Assembly (NCBI RefSeq): GCF_019063845.1
Contig: NZ_CP077683.1
Span: 1,736,001-1,800,000, forward strand
DNA from: Geomonas subterranea
GTDB taxonomy: Bacteria > Desulfobacterota > Desulfuromonadia > Geobacterales > Geobacteraceae
DNA: 64,000 bases
Direction of reading: 5' to 3'
Below, one piece after another: positions 45,330 through 54,877 of this stretch. Each line of letters begins with the position of its first letter. Within the stretch, counting starts at the first letter, position 1. The notes beneath the pieces were generated by a model that was not told the origin of the DNA, ran no database searches, and saw nothing but the letters and a program-made list of their open reading frames with translations. Made by a program: the position numbers and the translations under genes.

Positions 45330-46705
45330 GTACTGCAGTAGCTGGCTGGGAACAGTTTTCCAAGAAAAAGGCGGCGACCTGGCTGTTGGTCATCGCCGTG
45401 ATCCTTGGAGCGATAGCCACCCTCGGCAGCACGGGCATCGTCTTCGCGCTCCTGCTGGCGCTCATGCTGACCGGCATGCCCATCTCCATCGCCCTGGGGC
45501 TCACCGTCCTCACCTTCCTCTTCTTCTTCTCGGAGGTGCCGACCGAAGCGGTGGCGATGAAGCTCTTCACCGGCATAGAGAAGTTCGAGATCATGGCGAT
45601 CCCGTTCTTCATCCTCGCCGGCAACTTCCTGACCCACGGCGGCGTCGCCAAGAGGATGATCAACTTCGCCACCTCCATGGTCGGCCACTGGCACGGCGGC
45701 CTCGCGCTCGCCGGCGTCATGGCCTGCGCCCTCTTCGCGGCGGTCTCCGGCTCGAGCCCGGCTACCGTCGTCGCCATCGGCTCCATCATGATGCCTGCCA
45801 TGGTGCGCGCCGGCTATCCCAAACGCTTCGGCGCCGGGGTCATCACCACGTCGGGGTCACTGGGGATCCTGATCCCCCCTTCCATCCCGATGGTGGTCTA
45901 CTGCGTCGCCACCAACTCCTCGGTCGGCGCACTCTTCATGGGCGGGGTCATCCCGGGTCTCATGCTCGCTTCGCTGCTCGGCCTGGTCGCATGGTGGCGG
46001 GCCAAGCAGGGGAACCTCCCCCGCATGAAGAAGGCAACCTGGGGCGAGCGGGCCAAGGCGTTCCGGGACAGCATATGGGGCCTGTTCCTCATAGTCATCG
46101 TCCTCGGGGGCATTTACTCCGGCCTGTTCACCCCGACCGAGGCCGCCGCCATGAGCGCCGTCTACGCCTTCGTCATCGCCGTCTTCGTCTACCGCGACGT
46201 CCCCTTCAAGAAGGTCCCGAAGGTGCTGCTCGATTCCGCCAGCATGTCGGCGATGCTTTTGTACATCATCACCAACGCCGTGCTCTTCTCCTTCCTGATG
46301 ACGCACGAGAACATCCCGCAGCTCATGGCCGACTGGATTCTCGGCCACAACCTGGGCGTGGTATCCTTCCTTTTGGTAACCAACGTGCTCCTGCTCCTGG
46401 CCGGCAACGTGATGGAGCCATCCTCCATCATCCTGATCCTCGCCCCGATCCTGTACCCGGTCGCCATGAAGCTCGGCATCGACCCGGTTCACTTCGGCGT
46501 GCTGATCACGGTGAACATGGAAGTAGGCATGTGCCACCCGCCGGTGGGACTAAACCTCTACGTCGCCAGCGGCATCACCAAGATGGGGATATCGGAGCTC
46601 ACGGTCGCCGTCTGGCCCTGGCTCCTGGCCATGCTCGGCTTCATGCTGCTCGTCACCTACGTGCCGATCATCTCGCTGTGGCTGCCACGGGCGCTCGGCT
46701 ACTAA
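45326..46705 (+). CDS. dctM: TRAP transporter large permease DctM
   Basis: 459 residues, about 12 membrane helices. DctM-family segments: the helix LALMLTGMPISIALGLTVLT, FFILAGNFLTHGGVAKRMI, AAVSGSSPATVVAIGSIMMP and SGSLGILIPPSIPMVVY. It is the sodium-coupled transport subunit. Start ATG is inside the dctQ stop, so translation is coupled. A strong terminator follows, closing the operon. Confidence 0.95.
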   Translation: MSTAVAGWEQFSKKKAATWLLVIAVILGAIATLGSTGIVFALLLALMLTGMPISIALGLTVLTFLFFFSEVPTEAVAMKLFTGIEKFEIMAIPFFILAGNFLTHGGVAKRMINFATSMVGHWHGGLALAGVMACALFAAVSGSSPATVVAIGSIMMPAMVRAGYPKRFGAGVITTSGSLGILIPPSIPMVVYCVATNSSVGALFMGGVIPGLMLASLLGLVAWWRAKQGNLPRMKKATWGERAKAFRDSIWGLFLIVIVLGGIYSGLFTPTEAAAMSAVYAFVIAVFVYRDVPFKKVPKVLLDSASMSAMLLYIITNAVLFSFLMTHENIPQLMADWILGHNLGVVSFLLVTNVLLLLAGNVMEPSSIILILAPILYPVAMKLGIDPVHFGVLITVNMEVGMCHPPVGLNLYVASGITKMGISELTVAVWPWLLAMLGFMLLVTYVPIISLWLPRALGY

Positions 46706-46731
46706 AGCGGCCATACAGCGGCAACAACGAC

Positions 46732-46763
46732 AAAAGGGCCTGTCCAGTCGGACAGGCCCTTTT
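46732..46763 (+). terminator. Rho-independent terminator of dctPQM
   Basis: AAAAGGGCCTGTCC (46732-46745), loop AGTC, GGACAGGCCCTTTT (46750-46763): a perfect 14-bp stem whose 3' side ends in T. It lies 27 bases after dctM. Confidence 0.9.
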
Positions 46764-46867
46764 GTCAACCCCGGCCCGGCGTCAGCGCCGAAAAACCTTT
46801 ACCCTCTCGCTGACTTGCGGTATCAATGCCAGGTTCCCTTTAGCGCTACATCGAGGAAGACACGCCC

Positions 46868-48151
46868 ATGACTCCACTGCTCGTAGCAATTTTCCTGGTC
46901 GCCTATGCCGCCATCGCCCTTGAGCACCCCATCAGGATCAACAAGTCCTCCTCGGCGCTCCTTGGGGCCGGGCTGCTCTGGTCCGTGTATGCACTCTTGG
47001 GTCCCGACAGCCACTTGGTCGTGGATCAACTGAACGAATCGCTGGCCGCGACGGCACAGATCGTCTTTTTTCTGATCGGGGCCATGACCATAGTGGAAGT
47101 CGTCGACGCCCATAACGGCTTCGAGGTGATCACCACCCACATCAAGACCAGCAAGCTCTCCTCGCTTATGTGGCTGGTCGGATTCGTTACGTTCTTCCTG
47201 AGCTCCGTCCTTGACAACCTCACCACGACCATCGTGATGATTTCGCTGATGAAGAAGCTCCTCGACCGCCATGAAGACCGGCTCTTCTTTGCCGGCCTCA
47301 TCGTCATCGCTGCCAATGCCGGCGGCGCCTGGACCCCCATCGGCGACGTGACCACCACCATGCTCTGGATCGGCGGGCAGATCACCACGCTGCAGATCAT
47401 GAAAGGCGTGCTCGCTCCCTCCCTGGTGAACCTCCTGCTGCCGCTGGCCGTGGTCGCCTACCAGCTCAAGGGGCGCGAGGTCGTGGCTCCGGTGCGCCTG
47501 GAGAACGGCGACATCCCCCAGACCACCCTCTTCGAGCGGAACCTCATGTTCTTCCTCGGCATCGGCATCCTGGTGAGCGTGCCGGTGTTCAAGACCATCA
47601 CCCACCTCCCCCCCTTCATGGGGATCCTGCTGGGGCTGGGCGTTCTCTGGCTCGCCGGGGACCTGGTGCACCGCAACAAGGAGGAGATGGACAGGCGGCA
47701 CTTCACCCTCGCCCACGCTCTGGAGAAGATCGACATGAGTTCCATCGTCTTCTTCATCGGGATACTGCTGGCGGTGGCTACCCTGGAGCACACCCACATC
47801 CTTGCTTCCATTGCCGCCTGGTTGGACCGGACCGTTGGGCGCCTGGACCTTATCGTGACCCTTATTGGGCTGGTGAGCGCGATCGTCGACAACGTACCGC
47901 TGGTGGCTGCCAGCATGGGGATGTACAACCTGGCACAGCACCCGGCGGACAGCTTTCTCTGGGAGTTCATGGCGTACTGCGCGGGGACGGGCGGCTCGAT
48001 CCTGGTGATCGGCTCGGCTGCGGGAGTCGCAGCCATGGGGTTGGAGAAGTTACATTTCTTCTGGTACGTGAAGCGGATCAGCGGCCTCGCCCTGCTTGGC
48101 TACTTCGGCGGCATCGGCGTGTATCTGCTCCAGGCCAGGCTGTTCGGCTGA
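46868..48151 (+). CDS. nhaD: NhaD-family Na+/H+ antiporter
   Basis: 427 residues with about eleven membrane helices. Family features: FFLIGAMTIVEVVDAHNGF, the SSVLDNLTTTIVMISLMKKL helix with conserved Asp/Asn, AANAGGAWTPIGDVTTTMLW and, near the end, SAIVDNVPLVAASMGMY. NhaD exports Na+/Li+ in exchange for protons and supports pH and salt tolerance; next to a Na+-driven TRAP operon it could recycle the sodium, although the terminator between them argues for separate transcripts. ATG 46868 lies about 100 bases after that terminator. Confidence 0.94.
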   Translation: MTPLLVAIFLVAYAAIALEHPIRINKSSSALLGAGLLWSVYALLGPDSHLVVDQLNESLAATAQIVFFLIGAMTIVEVVDAHNGFEVITTHIKTSKLSSLMWLVGFVTFFLSSVLDNLTTTIVMISLMKKLLDRHEDRLFFAGLIVIAANAGGAWTPIGDVTTTMLWIGGQITTLQIMKGVLAPSLVNLLLPLAVVAYQLKGREVVAPVRLENGDIPQTTLFERNLMFFLGIGILVSVPVFKTITHLPPFMGILLGLGVLWLAGDLVHRNKEEMDRRHFTLAHALEKIDMSSIVFFIGILLAVATLEHTHILASIAAWLDRTVGRLDLIVTLIGLVSAIVDNVPLVAASMGMYNLAQHPADSFLWEFMAYCAGTGGSILVIGSAAGVAAMGLEKLHFFWYVKRISGLALLGYFGGIGVYLLQARLFG

Positions 48152-48325
48152 GCCCCCGGCCACGGGTGCGCCCCCTCTCCTCCCCCGTATAATCACCCTC
48201 AGTCCACACTATCCGGAAAGGTTCGTCTCCTCCTCGGGGTTCCTCAGATACAGGAGCGCGTGGCTTGCGGCATCGGCCTTTTCTTAGGGAGCGGCGGGGG
48301 CTCGGCCTGCCCTGGGCGAACCGCT

Positions 48326-48886
48326 CTACCAGGTCCTGAAGAACCCGGAGTCGATGTGCACGAAGCCCGACTGGGGGTAGTACCCTACCCCTCCGGCGGC
48401 GAGGGCCATGGCGGTGCGCCTGATCGTGTCGAGACGGATGGTCGGTATGGCGAGATCTATGGCCATCCCCTTCATGTGCAGGCTGTCCTTGGCCACCCCT
48501 TTGGAGGTGCTGCGCAACCGGGCGTTGTATTCCGGAGAGCGGTAGCCGGAGATTATGTGGATCTCGTTCCCCCCGCCCAGGCTGTTGTCCAGCCGGTTCA
48601 GGTACTCGAGCACGCGGAGGTCCATGGCGGTGGTTTCGTTGGTGTGGTGGCAGCGGAAGATCCAGTTGAGAGCCTGGAGGGCGTCGTCGCAGTATTCGCC
48701 GAGGCTGTTGCGGTAGGTGACGGTGAGCCTTTCCCTGCAGTTGACGTTGTAAAGAGAGAGCTTCCCCTCGGGCGCCCCGCCCCCTTCCATGAACTTGGCC
48801 AATGCCGATCTGGCGCCCAAAACGGTGGCGGCGAAGAAGGCGGAGGACTTGAGGAACATCCGGCGGCACAACATTTTATCTTTCAC
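48326..48886 (-). CDS. Tat-exported YcbK/MepK-like (DUF882, M15) peptidase
   Basis: 186 residues from GTG 48886 (GGAG six bases upstream). A twin-arginine signal CRRMFLKSSAFFAATVLG precedes an AKF cleavage zone. The DUF882 domain has the M15 zinc motifs: SGYRSPEYNARLR, SLHMKGMAIDLA (HxxxxxxxD) and the last ligand in GFVHIDSG. E. coli YcbK (MepK) is a murein endopeptidase that cuts 3-3 crosslinks; this family is usually Tat-dependent, consistent with tatC at 1637. Convergent with nhaD; the 174 bases between show no clear terminator. Confidence 0.9.
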   Translation of the reverse strand: MKDKMLCRRMFLKSSAFFAATVLGARSALAKFMEGGGAPEGKLSLYNVNCRERLTVTYRNSLGEYCDDALQALNWIFRCHHTNETTAMDLRVLEYLNRLDNSLGGGNEIHIISGYRSPEYNARLRSTSKGVAKDSLHMKGMAIDLAIPTIRLDTIRRTAMALAAGGVGYYPQSGFVHIDSGFFRTW

Positions 48887-49049
48887 ATAAACTCCTATGA
48901 ATCGACGGGTTAGCGCCGCAACGCTATCCTTTGCTACCACAAAGCCGTCATCCATGTCAACCCCGGGAGCAGGTTTAACTTGCTAATGTGCACTTGTGTG
49001 TTTTGCTCTCCTCGTCGGCACCCAATAACCTCCATGAGGGGGCCTGGCC

Positions 49050-49361
49050 ATGAGAATACCGTACGCCACCAAGACTACGGCACTGCTATCCGGAATGACC
49101 CTTGCCCTGATGCTCTCGACCGGCGAGTACCTGACCGGCCCGGTAAGCGCCCTTTGCACCATAAGCGGCGCCATCTGGTTTCCGGTCTCCATCGCGGTGT
49201 TCGTCCATGGCAAGCAGAGCATCGAATACAAGATCCAGTCGCTGCGCGGGGAGCGCCCTTACATCGATATCCCAAAGGACATCACGCCGCGGGCGCTGGT
49301 CTGGTTCTCATCGACCCTGGCCACCGCTTGGCTCCTCAGCCTTTTCTACCAGCACCCCTGA
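49050..49361 (+). CDS. Small membrane protein of unknown function
   Basis: 103 residues. Two or three hydrophobic segments (about 8-28, 33-52 and 82-100) around a basic loop with HGKQSIEYKIQSLRGERPYI. GAGGGGG lies upstream of the ATG. No family recognised. It converges on the HTH-receiver gene with 68 bases between stops. Confidence 0.72.
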   Translation: MRIPYATKTTALLSGMTLALMLSTGEYLTGPVSALCTISGAIWFPVSIAVFVHGKQSIEYKIQSLRGERPYIDIPKDITPRALVWFSSTLATAWLLSLFYQHP

Positions 49362-49429
49362 ACGCAGGAAGGGAAGCCCGATGACGGACTCCCCTTCCCT
49401 TGAAACTCTTGGCGCATGGTACCCCGAGA

Positions 49430-50122
49430 TCAATCGAACATCGGCTCCGGGTCCGACTCCAACGCGCTCCTGATCGCCTTGATCATCTCCACCGGTGAAA
49501 ACGGCTTCTGGATCAGGTGGAAGTCCTCCTTTGCATGCAGGTGGTCCGGGCGGTACCCGCTCATGAAGACGGCCTTGGCGCCGGGGTTGACCTTCTTGAT
49601 CTCCTTGAAGCAGCTGATGCCGTCCTTGCGCGGCATGACGACGTCCAGCACCACCAGGTGAATCGGGCCGTTCTCCTTGTACTTCTCGAGGGCGTCCTGA
49701 CCGTCTTCAGCCGTGATCACCTTGTACCCGTAGCTAACCAGGAAATCGGACAGCATCTCGCGGAGCTGCCTTTCGTCATCGACGATCAGGATCGTCTCCG
49801 ACCCCTGGTAACTGTTGTTGATCTTGTTCATCATGATCTCCATGCTGCTGATCCAGTCGATCCTGGACCCCTCGGCACGCAGCCGGTCCGGCGTGTTGAT
49901 CTTCAAGATGAATTCCGTTTCGTAGATGATGCTGGACGCGGAAGTGTTGAGGGCACTGGCGAGGGCGAAGATGGAAACGAGGCTTGGCTGCTGCTTCCCT
50001 CCTTCGATATTGGAGATGAACTTGCGGTCCAGGCAGCTGGACATGGACAGCTTGTCCTGGGATAGATTGCGCTCCCTTCTCAACCTGCGGATCACAATGC
50101 CAAAAGCTTCTTCAATAGTCAT
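49430..50122 (-). CDS. HTH (XRE)-receiver fusion regulator
   Basis: 230 residues from ATG 50122 (GAGGG upstream). An N-terminal XRE/Cro helix-turn-helix (about 1-65; RRERNLSQDKLSMSSCLDRKFISNIEGGKQQ, given here as the helix 2-3 region) is followed by a 35-residue linker and a CheY-like receiver (about 105-228) with ILIVDDERQ, the phospho-acceptor LVVLDVVMPRKDG and IQKPFSP. The usual order in response regulators is receiver first; here the DNA-binding domain is first and of the XRE class. No cognate kinase is adjacent. Confidence 0.9.
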   Translation of the reverse strand: MTIEEAFGIVIRRLRRERNLSQDKLSMSSCLDRKFISNIEGGKQQPSLVSIFALASALNTSASSIIYETEFILKINTPDRLRAEGSRIDWISSMEIMMNKINNSYQGSETILIVDDERQLREMLSDFLVSYGYKVITAEDGQDALEKYKENGPIHLVVLDVVMPRKDGISCFKEIKKVNPGAKAVFMSGYRPDHLHAKEDFHLIQKPFSPVEMIKAIRSALESDPEPMFD

Positions 50123-50554
50123 TAATACCCTCCACATGGGAAGCTTTTATAGCAAATCTTCATATAAATTGCTGTAGACAATTACCCCCACAAATTAAAG
50201 CTAGTTGTGATGATATTGGCTGTTCCATTATCCGCAGCGAGGCAACCCGCTCCCCCGTGAATCATCGCCAGCGGCAGCCCGCATCCCTCAGCGTGTGTTG
50301 ACCTCTTCGGCATCGCCTCACAAACATTTAATCTATAAAAGCATAGATATACTTTAAACACCATCCATTCTTCACCGCCGCCCCACTCATAGCTCCTCCT
50401 CACCAGCCATGCATCCCTCCGCTTCCCCCGGCAGACAGAGCCACGTCTATATCCAAAGTTATAGATAATTATGCCCCGCAGTATATTCAATTTCTTGCAG
50501 GTTTGACGTATCAATAGACCATCTATAACCAGACGCCCCCCCTGCGGCTGTGGG
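50123..50554. other. Intergenic region with four ATCTATAA-type words
   Basis: This 432-base AT-richer divergent gap holds ATCTATAA at 50331-50338 and 50522-50529, its inverse TTATAGAT at 50459-50466, and a partial inverse ATAGAT at 50343-50348 that makes a TCTAT-N6-ATAGA dyad with the first. They may be binding sites for the adjacent HTH-receiver protein. No gene, riboswitch or RNA was recognised here. Confidence 0.45.
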
Positions 50555-50878
50555 ATGTGCCATATGAAAATCTTCGCTGAGAGAAACTCGGTCCGCTTTA
50601 AAGGGGAAATCCCTCTGGAAATAAAGCATGGAACCGGGATCACCCGCGATTTCAGCTCCTGCGGCCTCTACTTTTTCACCGATCAGCAGATCTGTTTGGG
50701 GGAAACCCTGGAACTGGTCATGCTGCTGGAGCACCAGAACCTGGGTCAGATGGTGAGGCTGCGCTGCGAGGCGGACGTGGTCCGGGTCGAGCCGGAATGC
50801 GACCGGTTCGGAGTGGCCGTAGCCATTACGAGGCACCTGGTAGACACGGCGAGAGACACCCCCGCTGGTCGGACCTAG
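50555..50878 (+). CDS. PilZ-domain protein
   Basis: 107 residues (or 104 from the second ATG at 50564; neither has a clear ribosome site). A single PilZ domain with both c-di-GMP-binding motifs intact: RxxxR in ERNSVRF and D/NxSxxG in TRDFSSCGLYF. Such small proteins act as c-di-GMP effectors. It ends 49 bases before the secreted PxKF gene. Confidence 0.85.
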   Translation: MCHMKIFAERNSVRFKGEIPLEIKHGTGITRDFSSCGLYFFTDQQICLGETLELVMLLEHQNLGQMVRLRCEADVVRVEPECDRFGVAVAITRHLVDTARDTPAGRT

Positions 50879-50927
50879 TTACGACAACTGCTATGACGTA
50901 TCGTCACATCACAAGGAGGAACCGGAG

Positions 50928-53156
50928 ATGAAGAGAGAACTGCTGTCAGCGATCGCCCTCGTGGCGCTCGCCTCCCCCGCGATGGCGGGGCAGAGCTGCG
51001 ATGTCATCCCCCAGATATCACCTGCGGATCAGTCGGTGAAAGAACTGGACCCCAGCGGCAACCCCACGGTGGTGAAGCTAAACGGGCAGTCGTCGAAAGA
51101 CACCACCAAGTACTTGTGGGTGCAGACCAGCGGCCCCGCAGTCACCCTGCAGGAGGCGACCTCCGCCCAGCCGACCTTCGTCGTGCCGGAAGTCGGCCCC
51201 TCGGGGGCTACTCTGACCTTCAGGCTCGATGCCAGCGGCTGCTCTCCCCTCCAGACCAAAAGCCTCACCACCACTGTGAAGGTTGCCACCACCAACCAGG
51301 CGCCCGTGGCAGCGGCTACCGTTTCGCCTGAGGTCGTCTACGAGGGGACCCCCTTGGTCACGCTGGATGGCAGCGCCTCTTCCGACCCCGACGGGAACCC
51401 GCTCAGCTATGTCTGGTCCCAACTGAGCGGGCCCGCTGTGACGCTGCATGCCGACGGCGCCAAGGCGACATTCGCCGCCCCCGCCGACGTCCCGTATCCC
51501 GACGGCGTTTCACTGAGCTTCAGGCTGACCGTCTCCGACGGTACCCTCTCCAGCAGCACGGACAAGATCGTCAACGTGCAGTGGGTGAACGAGCCGCCCA
51601 AGGCTGTTCTCGCCTGTCCGGAAACCGTCAACGAAGGGGGCTCCCTCGTCCTCGACGGCTCCGGCTCCTCCGACAGCGACGACGGCCTTGCCGCCTACGC
51701 GTGGATCCAGCTCCAGGGGACGCCCAACGCGGATCTCCCGGACTACGATCCGGCCACGGCGGCCAGGCTGGAATTCACTGCACCCCGTCTCGACTCGCCC
51801 AACAACAAGATGGACTTCAGGCTGCAGGTGACCGACTACGGCAAGCTCACCCAGGACGCAGTCTGCACCGTGAAGGTGCTCGACGTCACCGCTCCTGTGA
51901 TCGGCGACGGCCCCGGCAACCTGACAGCAGAAGCGACCTCTGCGGCGGGCGCCGAAGTCACCTTCACCGCGCCGACCGCGACCGACAACGTCGACGGGGT
52001 CCTCGCCGTCTCCTGCACCCCCGCCTCGGGCGCGACCTTCCCGCTGGGTACCTCGACCGTCACCTGCAGCGTTTCCGACGCCGCCCAAAACGGAGCCAGC
52101 AAAGAGTTCTCGATCAAGGTCCAGGACACCACCGCTCCCGCGGTAACGCCCCCGGCACCCGTCACCGCCGAAGCCACCGGTCCGACCACCGAGGTCGCCA
52201 TCGGGACCGCCAGCGCCACCGATGCGGTCGGCGTCAAGGCCATCACCAGCAACGCGCCGGCCAGCTACCCGGTGGGCGCCACCATCGTCACCTGGTCGGC
52301 GAGCGATGACGCCGGCAACGTCGGCAACGCCACCCAGTCGGTCACCGTGCGGGATACCACCGCGCCGGTGGTGACCCCTCCCGCGGCGGTCACCGTTGAG
52401 GCAACCGGCCCCAGCACCAGCGTCGTCATCGGGAACGCAAGCGCAAGTGACGCGGTAGGGGTCATCAGTCTGACCAGTGACGCGCCGTCTGTCTTCCCGG
52501 TCGGCACCACCGTGGTCACCTGGGCCGCCAAGGACGCCGCAGGCAACACCGGCACCGCGCCCCAGTCCGTCACCGTCCAGGACACCACCCCTCCGGCACT
52601 CAAAGGCGTGCCGAGCGGGCTCACCCTGATCACCGGCCAGGCCGCGACCTATGAGCCGACCGCCACCGACCTCGTCGACGGCGACGTCCCGGTGCTCTGC
52701 ACCCCCGGCTCCGGCTACAGCTTCGCCCTCGGCACCAGCACCGTAACCTGCAGCGCCAAGGATAGCCATGGCAACCGCGCCAGCGCCAACTTCAACGTGA
52801 CCGTACAGTACGGCTTCAACGGCCTGCTGGCACCGTACGACGCCAACAAGTCATACAAGGTCAAGAGCGCTATCCCGCTGAAGTGGCAGTTCACCAACAA
52901 CACCGGCGCCGTCCTCGCCAGTGCCGGTGCGCAGCCCGCCGTTACCATCTACCAGGTGAGCAGCGGCGTCGCCGCCGAAGACGCCATCACCCTGGACGAT
53001 GCCGGCGCCAGCGGTCTGCAGTACGACAACCTGACCAACACCTGGCAGTTCAACTGGAAGACCACCGGGCTTTCCGCAGGCATCTATAACGTCTACATCC
53101 AGAGCACCCTTACCGGGCAGAAAATCGGCCCCTTCCCGGTCAAGCTCGCGAAGTAG
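50928..53156 (+). CDS. Secreted PKD/HYR-repeat protein with C-terminal PxKF domain
   Basis: 742 residues, signal peptide (ALVALASPAMAG). Two or three PKD-like Ig domains (about 110-320; GTPLVTLDGSASSDPDGNPL is the PKD signature), then four HYR-type repeats (about 320-640; recurring DTTAPVVTPPAAVTVEATGP and WSASDDAGNVGNATQSV-like units) and a C-terminal PxKF-type domain (about 640-742; YKVKSAIPLKWQF). It is probably an extracellular adhesion or matrix protein. No PEP-CTERM or LPXTG tail is present. The DNA repeats at 52120-52620 follow the protein repeats. Strong AAGGAGG site. Confidence 0.9.
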   Translation: MKRELLSAIALVALASPAMAGQSCDVIPQISPADQSVKELDPSGNPTVVKLNGQSSKDTTKYLWVQTSGPAVTLQEATSAQPTFVVPEVGPSGATLTFRLDASGCSPLQTKSLTTTVKVATTNQAPVAAATVSPEVVYEGTPLVTLDGSASSDPDGNPLSYVWSQLSGPAVTLHADGAKATFAAPADVPYPDGVSLSFRLTVSDGTLSSSTDKIVNVQWVNEPPKAVLACPETVNEGGSLVLDGSGSSDSDDGLAAYAWIQLQGTPNADLPDYDPATAARLEFTAPRLDSPNNKMDFRLQVTDYGKLTQDAVCTVKVLDVTAPVIGDGPGNLTAEATSAAGAEVTFTAPTATDNVDGVLAVSCTPASGATFPLGTSTVTCSVSDAAQNGASKEFSIKVQDTTAPAVTPPAPVTAEATGPTTEVAIGTASATDAVGVKAITSNAPASYPVGATIVTWSASDDAGNVGNATQSVTVRDTTAPVVTPPAAVTVEATGPSTSVVIGNASASDAVGVISLTSDAPSVFPVGTTVVTWAAKDAAGNTGTAPQSVTVQDTTPPALKGVPSGLTLITGQAATYEPTATDLVDGDVPVLCTPGSGYSFALGTSTVTCSAKDSHGNRASANFNVTVQYGFNGLLAPYDANKSYKVKSAIPLKWQFTNNTGAVLASAGAQPAVTIYQVSSGVAAEDAITLDDAGASGLQYDNLTNTWQFNWKTTGLSAGIYNVYIQSTLTGQKIGPFPVKLAK

Positions 53157-53176
53157 CAAGTCCGGCAGCACACAAA

Positions 53177-53211
53177 GAAGGGGAGGCGGGGATCATCCAC
53201 GCCTCCCCTTC
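53177..53211 (+). terminator. Hairpin terminator after the PxKF gene
   Basis: GAAGGGGAGGCG (53177-53188) pairs perfectly with CGCCTCCCCTTC (53200-53211) around an 11-base loop, 20 bases after the stop. There is no long T run, so termination is likely but not certain. Confidence 0.7.
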
Positions 53212-53429
53212 GCACGCCCCCCTGGTTCTCCAGACGGATTGTCCGGACCCTTCCGGGATCCCTCTCATCGACCCGAGCCTTAGGTGTGATGATCTGATTA
53301 GGAGATTTTTGCTATGTCCAGTCAGGATTTTCGAAATGCGGCTTATTGTCTACTGAAAATAAAATCACCATAGCTATAATCTGTCATGATCGTTCACGTC
53401 CAATGTACATCCTGCGCCTGGAATAGCTT

Positions 53430-54821
53430 ATGTCAAATGAAACCATACTGGTGGTAGATGATGACAGGGTGACGCTTTCTTTGCTGCAGGCCACATTGTA
53501 CGACTGGGGATTCATACCTCTTCTCGCTGAGACAGGGATGCAGGCGCTCAACCTCCTCGCGGAGAGCCACATAGACTTGGTCATTCTTGACCTCATGATG
53601 CCGGACATGGATGGTATGGAGGTGCTTGCCCAGACTCGGAGACTATTCTCGCACATTCCTTTCATAGTCCTCTCTGCCCATAGTTCCGCCAAGTCCGTCG
53701 TAGGTTCCCTTAGACATGGGGCTGCCGACTTCATCTCCAAGCCATTCAACTACACCGACTTGTTAGACAGCATCAATACCTCCCTGGCATCCCGTCATGT
53801 TCCTGAAGCACACAGCGTTCAGGCTGGCGTCCCCCCCCCGTCGTCCTCTTTCCAGCAGATCGTCAGCAAGTCGCCCAAGATGACCCCGGTTCTGCAAATG
53901 GCTCGGCAGGTTTCGTCTTACCCGCAGACGACTGTTGCCTTGTACGGTGAGAGCGGTGTCGGAAAAGAGGTGCTGGCACGGGCCATTCATGCCGCCGGCG
54001 GTTTTGATGACAGACCTTTCGTGGCTGTGAACTGTGCCGGGATCCCTACGAACCTGCTTGAATCTGAGTTGTTTGGCCATGTCCGCGGCGCATTCACGGG
54101 GGCAGACCGGGACCGTGAAGGGATGTTCTGTCTCGCGAAGGGGGGCACCATCCTGCTCGACGAGATCGGCGACATGCCCCTTGAACTGCAAGTGAAACTG
54201 TTGCGTGTGATCGAGAGCCGTACCTATGTCCCAGTTGGATCGACGCGGCACGTGAAGGTCGATTTCCGCATCGTTGTTGCGACCCACCATAATCTCAACC
54301 AGCTTGTGGATCAGGGGAAGTTTCGCTCCGATCTGTTCCATCGCGTTAACATTTTCCCGATTACCATACCGCCACTGCGGGAGCGCAAGGAAGACATCCC
54401 CATGCTCGTGGAGATGTTCCTGAGCCGCCTGAGAATGGAGATGGGCAAGCCTTTGCCGGGAATCTCGAAACGCGGCATGGATTATATCCTGGGGTACGAC
54501 TGGCCGGGGAACGTCCGTGAGCTCAAGAATTCCCTGGAACGGGCCGCCATCGTCGTGGGTAACGAACAGATACCCCCGTCACACCTGGAGTTTTTGAGCT
54601 CGGCGCATCCCACGGCAAGGAGGGAGCAGAAGAAAATGCGTTTGAGCGGTGGCAATGACCAGCCCTTCGAGTTGCACCTCACCCTGCCGCCCGAAGACTT
54701 CTCACTTAAAGCAATCATCAGCAAGGCTTTGCATCTCACTCTCACCCGCTGCAATAACAACAAGTCCCTCGCTGCACAGCTCCTGAAAACCGACCGCCGC
54801 GTCTTCTACCGCCTCAAATAA
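53430..54821 (+). CDS. Sigma-54-dependent response regulator upstream of the exosortase
   Basis: 463 residues: receiver (about 1-120, ILVVDDDRVTLSLLQ and VILDLMMPDMDGM), AAA+ sigma-54 domain (about 140-385; Walker A YGESGVGKEVLARAIH, contact loop RGAFTGADRDREG, ILLDEIGDM, WPGNVRELKN) and a Fis-like HTH near 435-463 (NNNKSLAAQLLKTDRRVFYR). All key residues are present. Position directly before an exosortase is like PrsR, the sigma-54 regulator of PEP-CTERM/exopolysaccharide loci, but no PrsK kinase is here. Base composition is less GC-rich than the dctBD block. A -10-like TATAAT is at 53375. Confidence 0.93.
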   Translation: MSNETILVVDDDRVTLSLLQATLYDWGFIPLLAETGMQALNLLAESHIDLVILDLMMPDMDGMEVLAQTRRLFSHIPFIVLSAHSSAKSVVGSLRHGAADFISKPFNYTDLLDSINTSLASRHVPEAHSVQAGVPPPSSSFQQIVSKSPKMTPVLQMARQVSSYPQTTVALYGESGVGKEVLARAIHAAGGFDDRPFVAVNCAGIPTNLLESELFGHVRGAFTGADRDREGMFCLAKGGTILLDEIGDMPLELQVKLLRVIESRTYVPVGSTRHVKVDFRIVVATHHNLNQLVDQGKFRSDLFHRVNIFPITIPPLRERKEDIPMLVEMFLSRLRMEMGKPLPGISKRGMDYILGYDWPGNVRELKNSLERAAIVVGNEQIPPSHLEFLSSAHPTARREQKKMRLSGGNDQPFELHLTLPPEDFSLKAIISKALHLTLTRCNNNKSLAAQLLKTDRRVFYRLK

Positions 54822-54877
54822 CCCTTCTAGCCGTACCCTATCTGCAGACCGTAGCATTACTGCCTTTTTTGCTAGCC

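Noticed and set aside
50182-50643. 153-residue minus-strand frame between the HTH-receiver and PilZ genes
   Set aside because: Low-complexity composition, overlap with the PilZ gene and no ribosome site.
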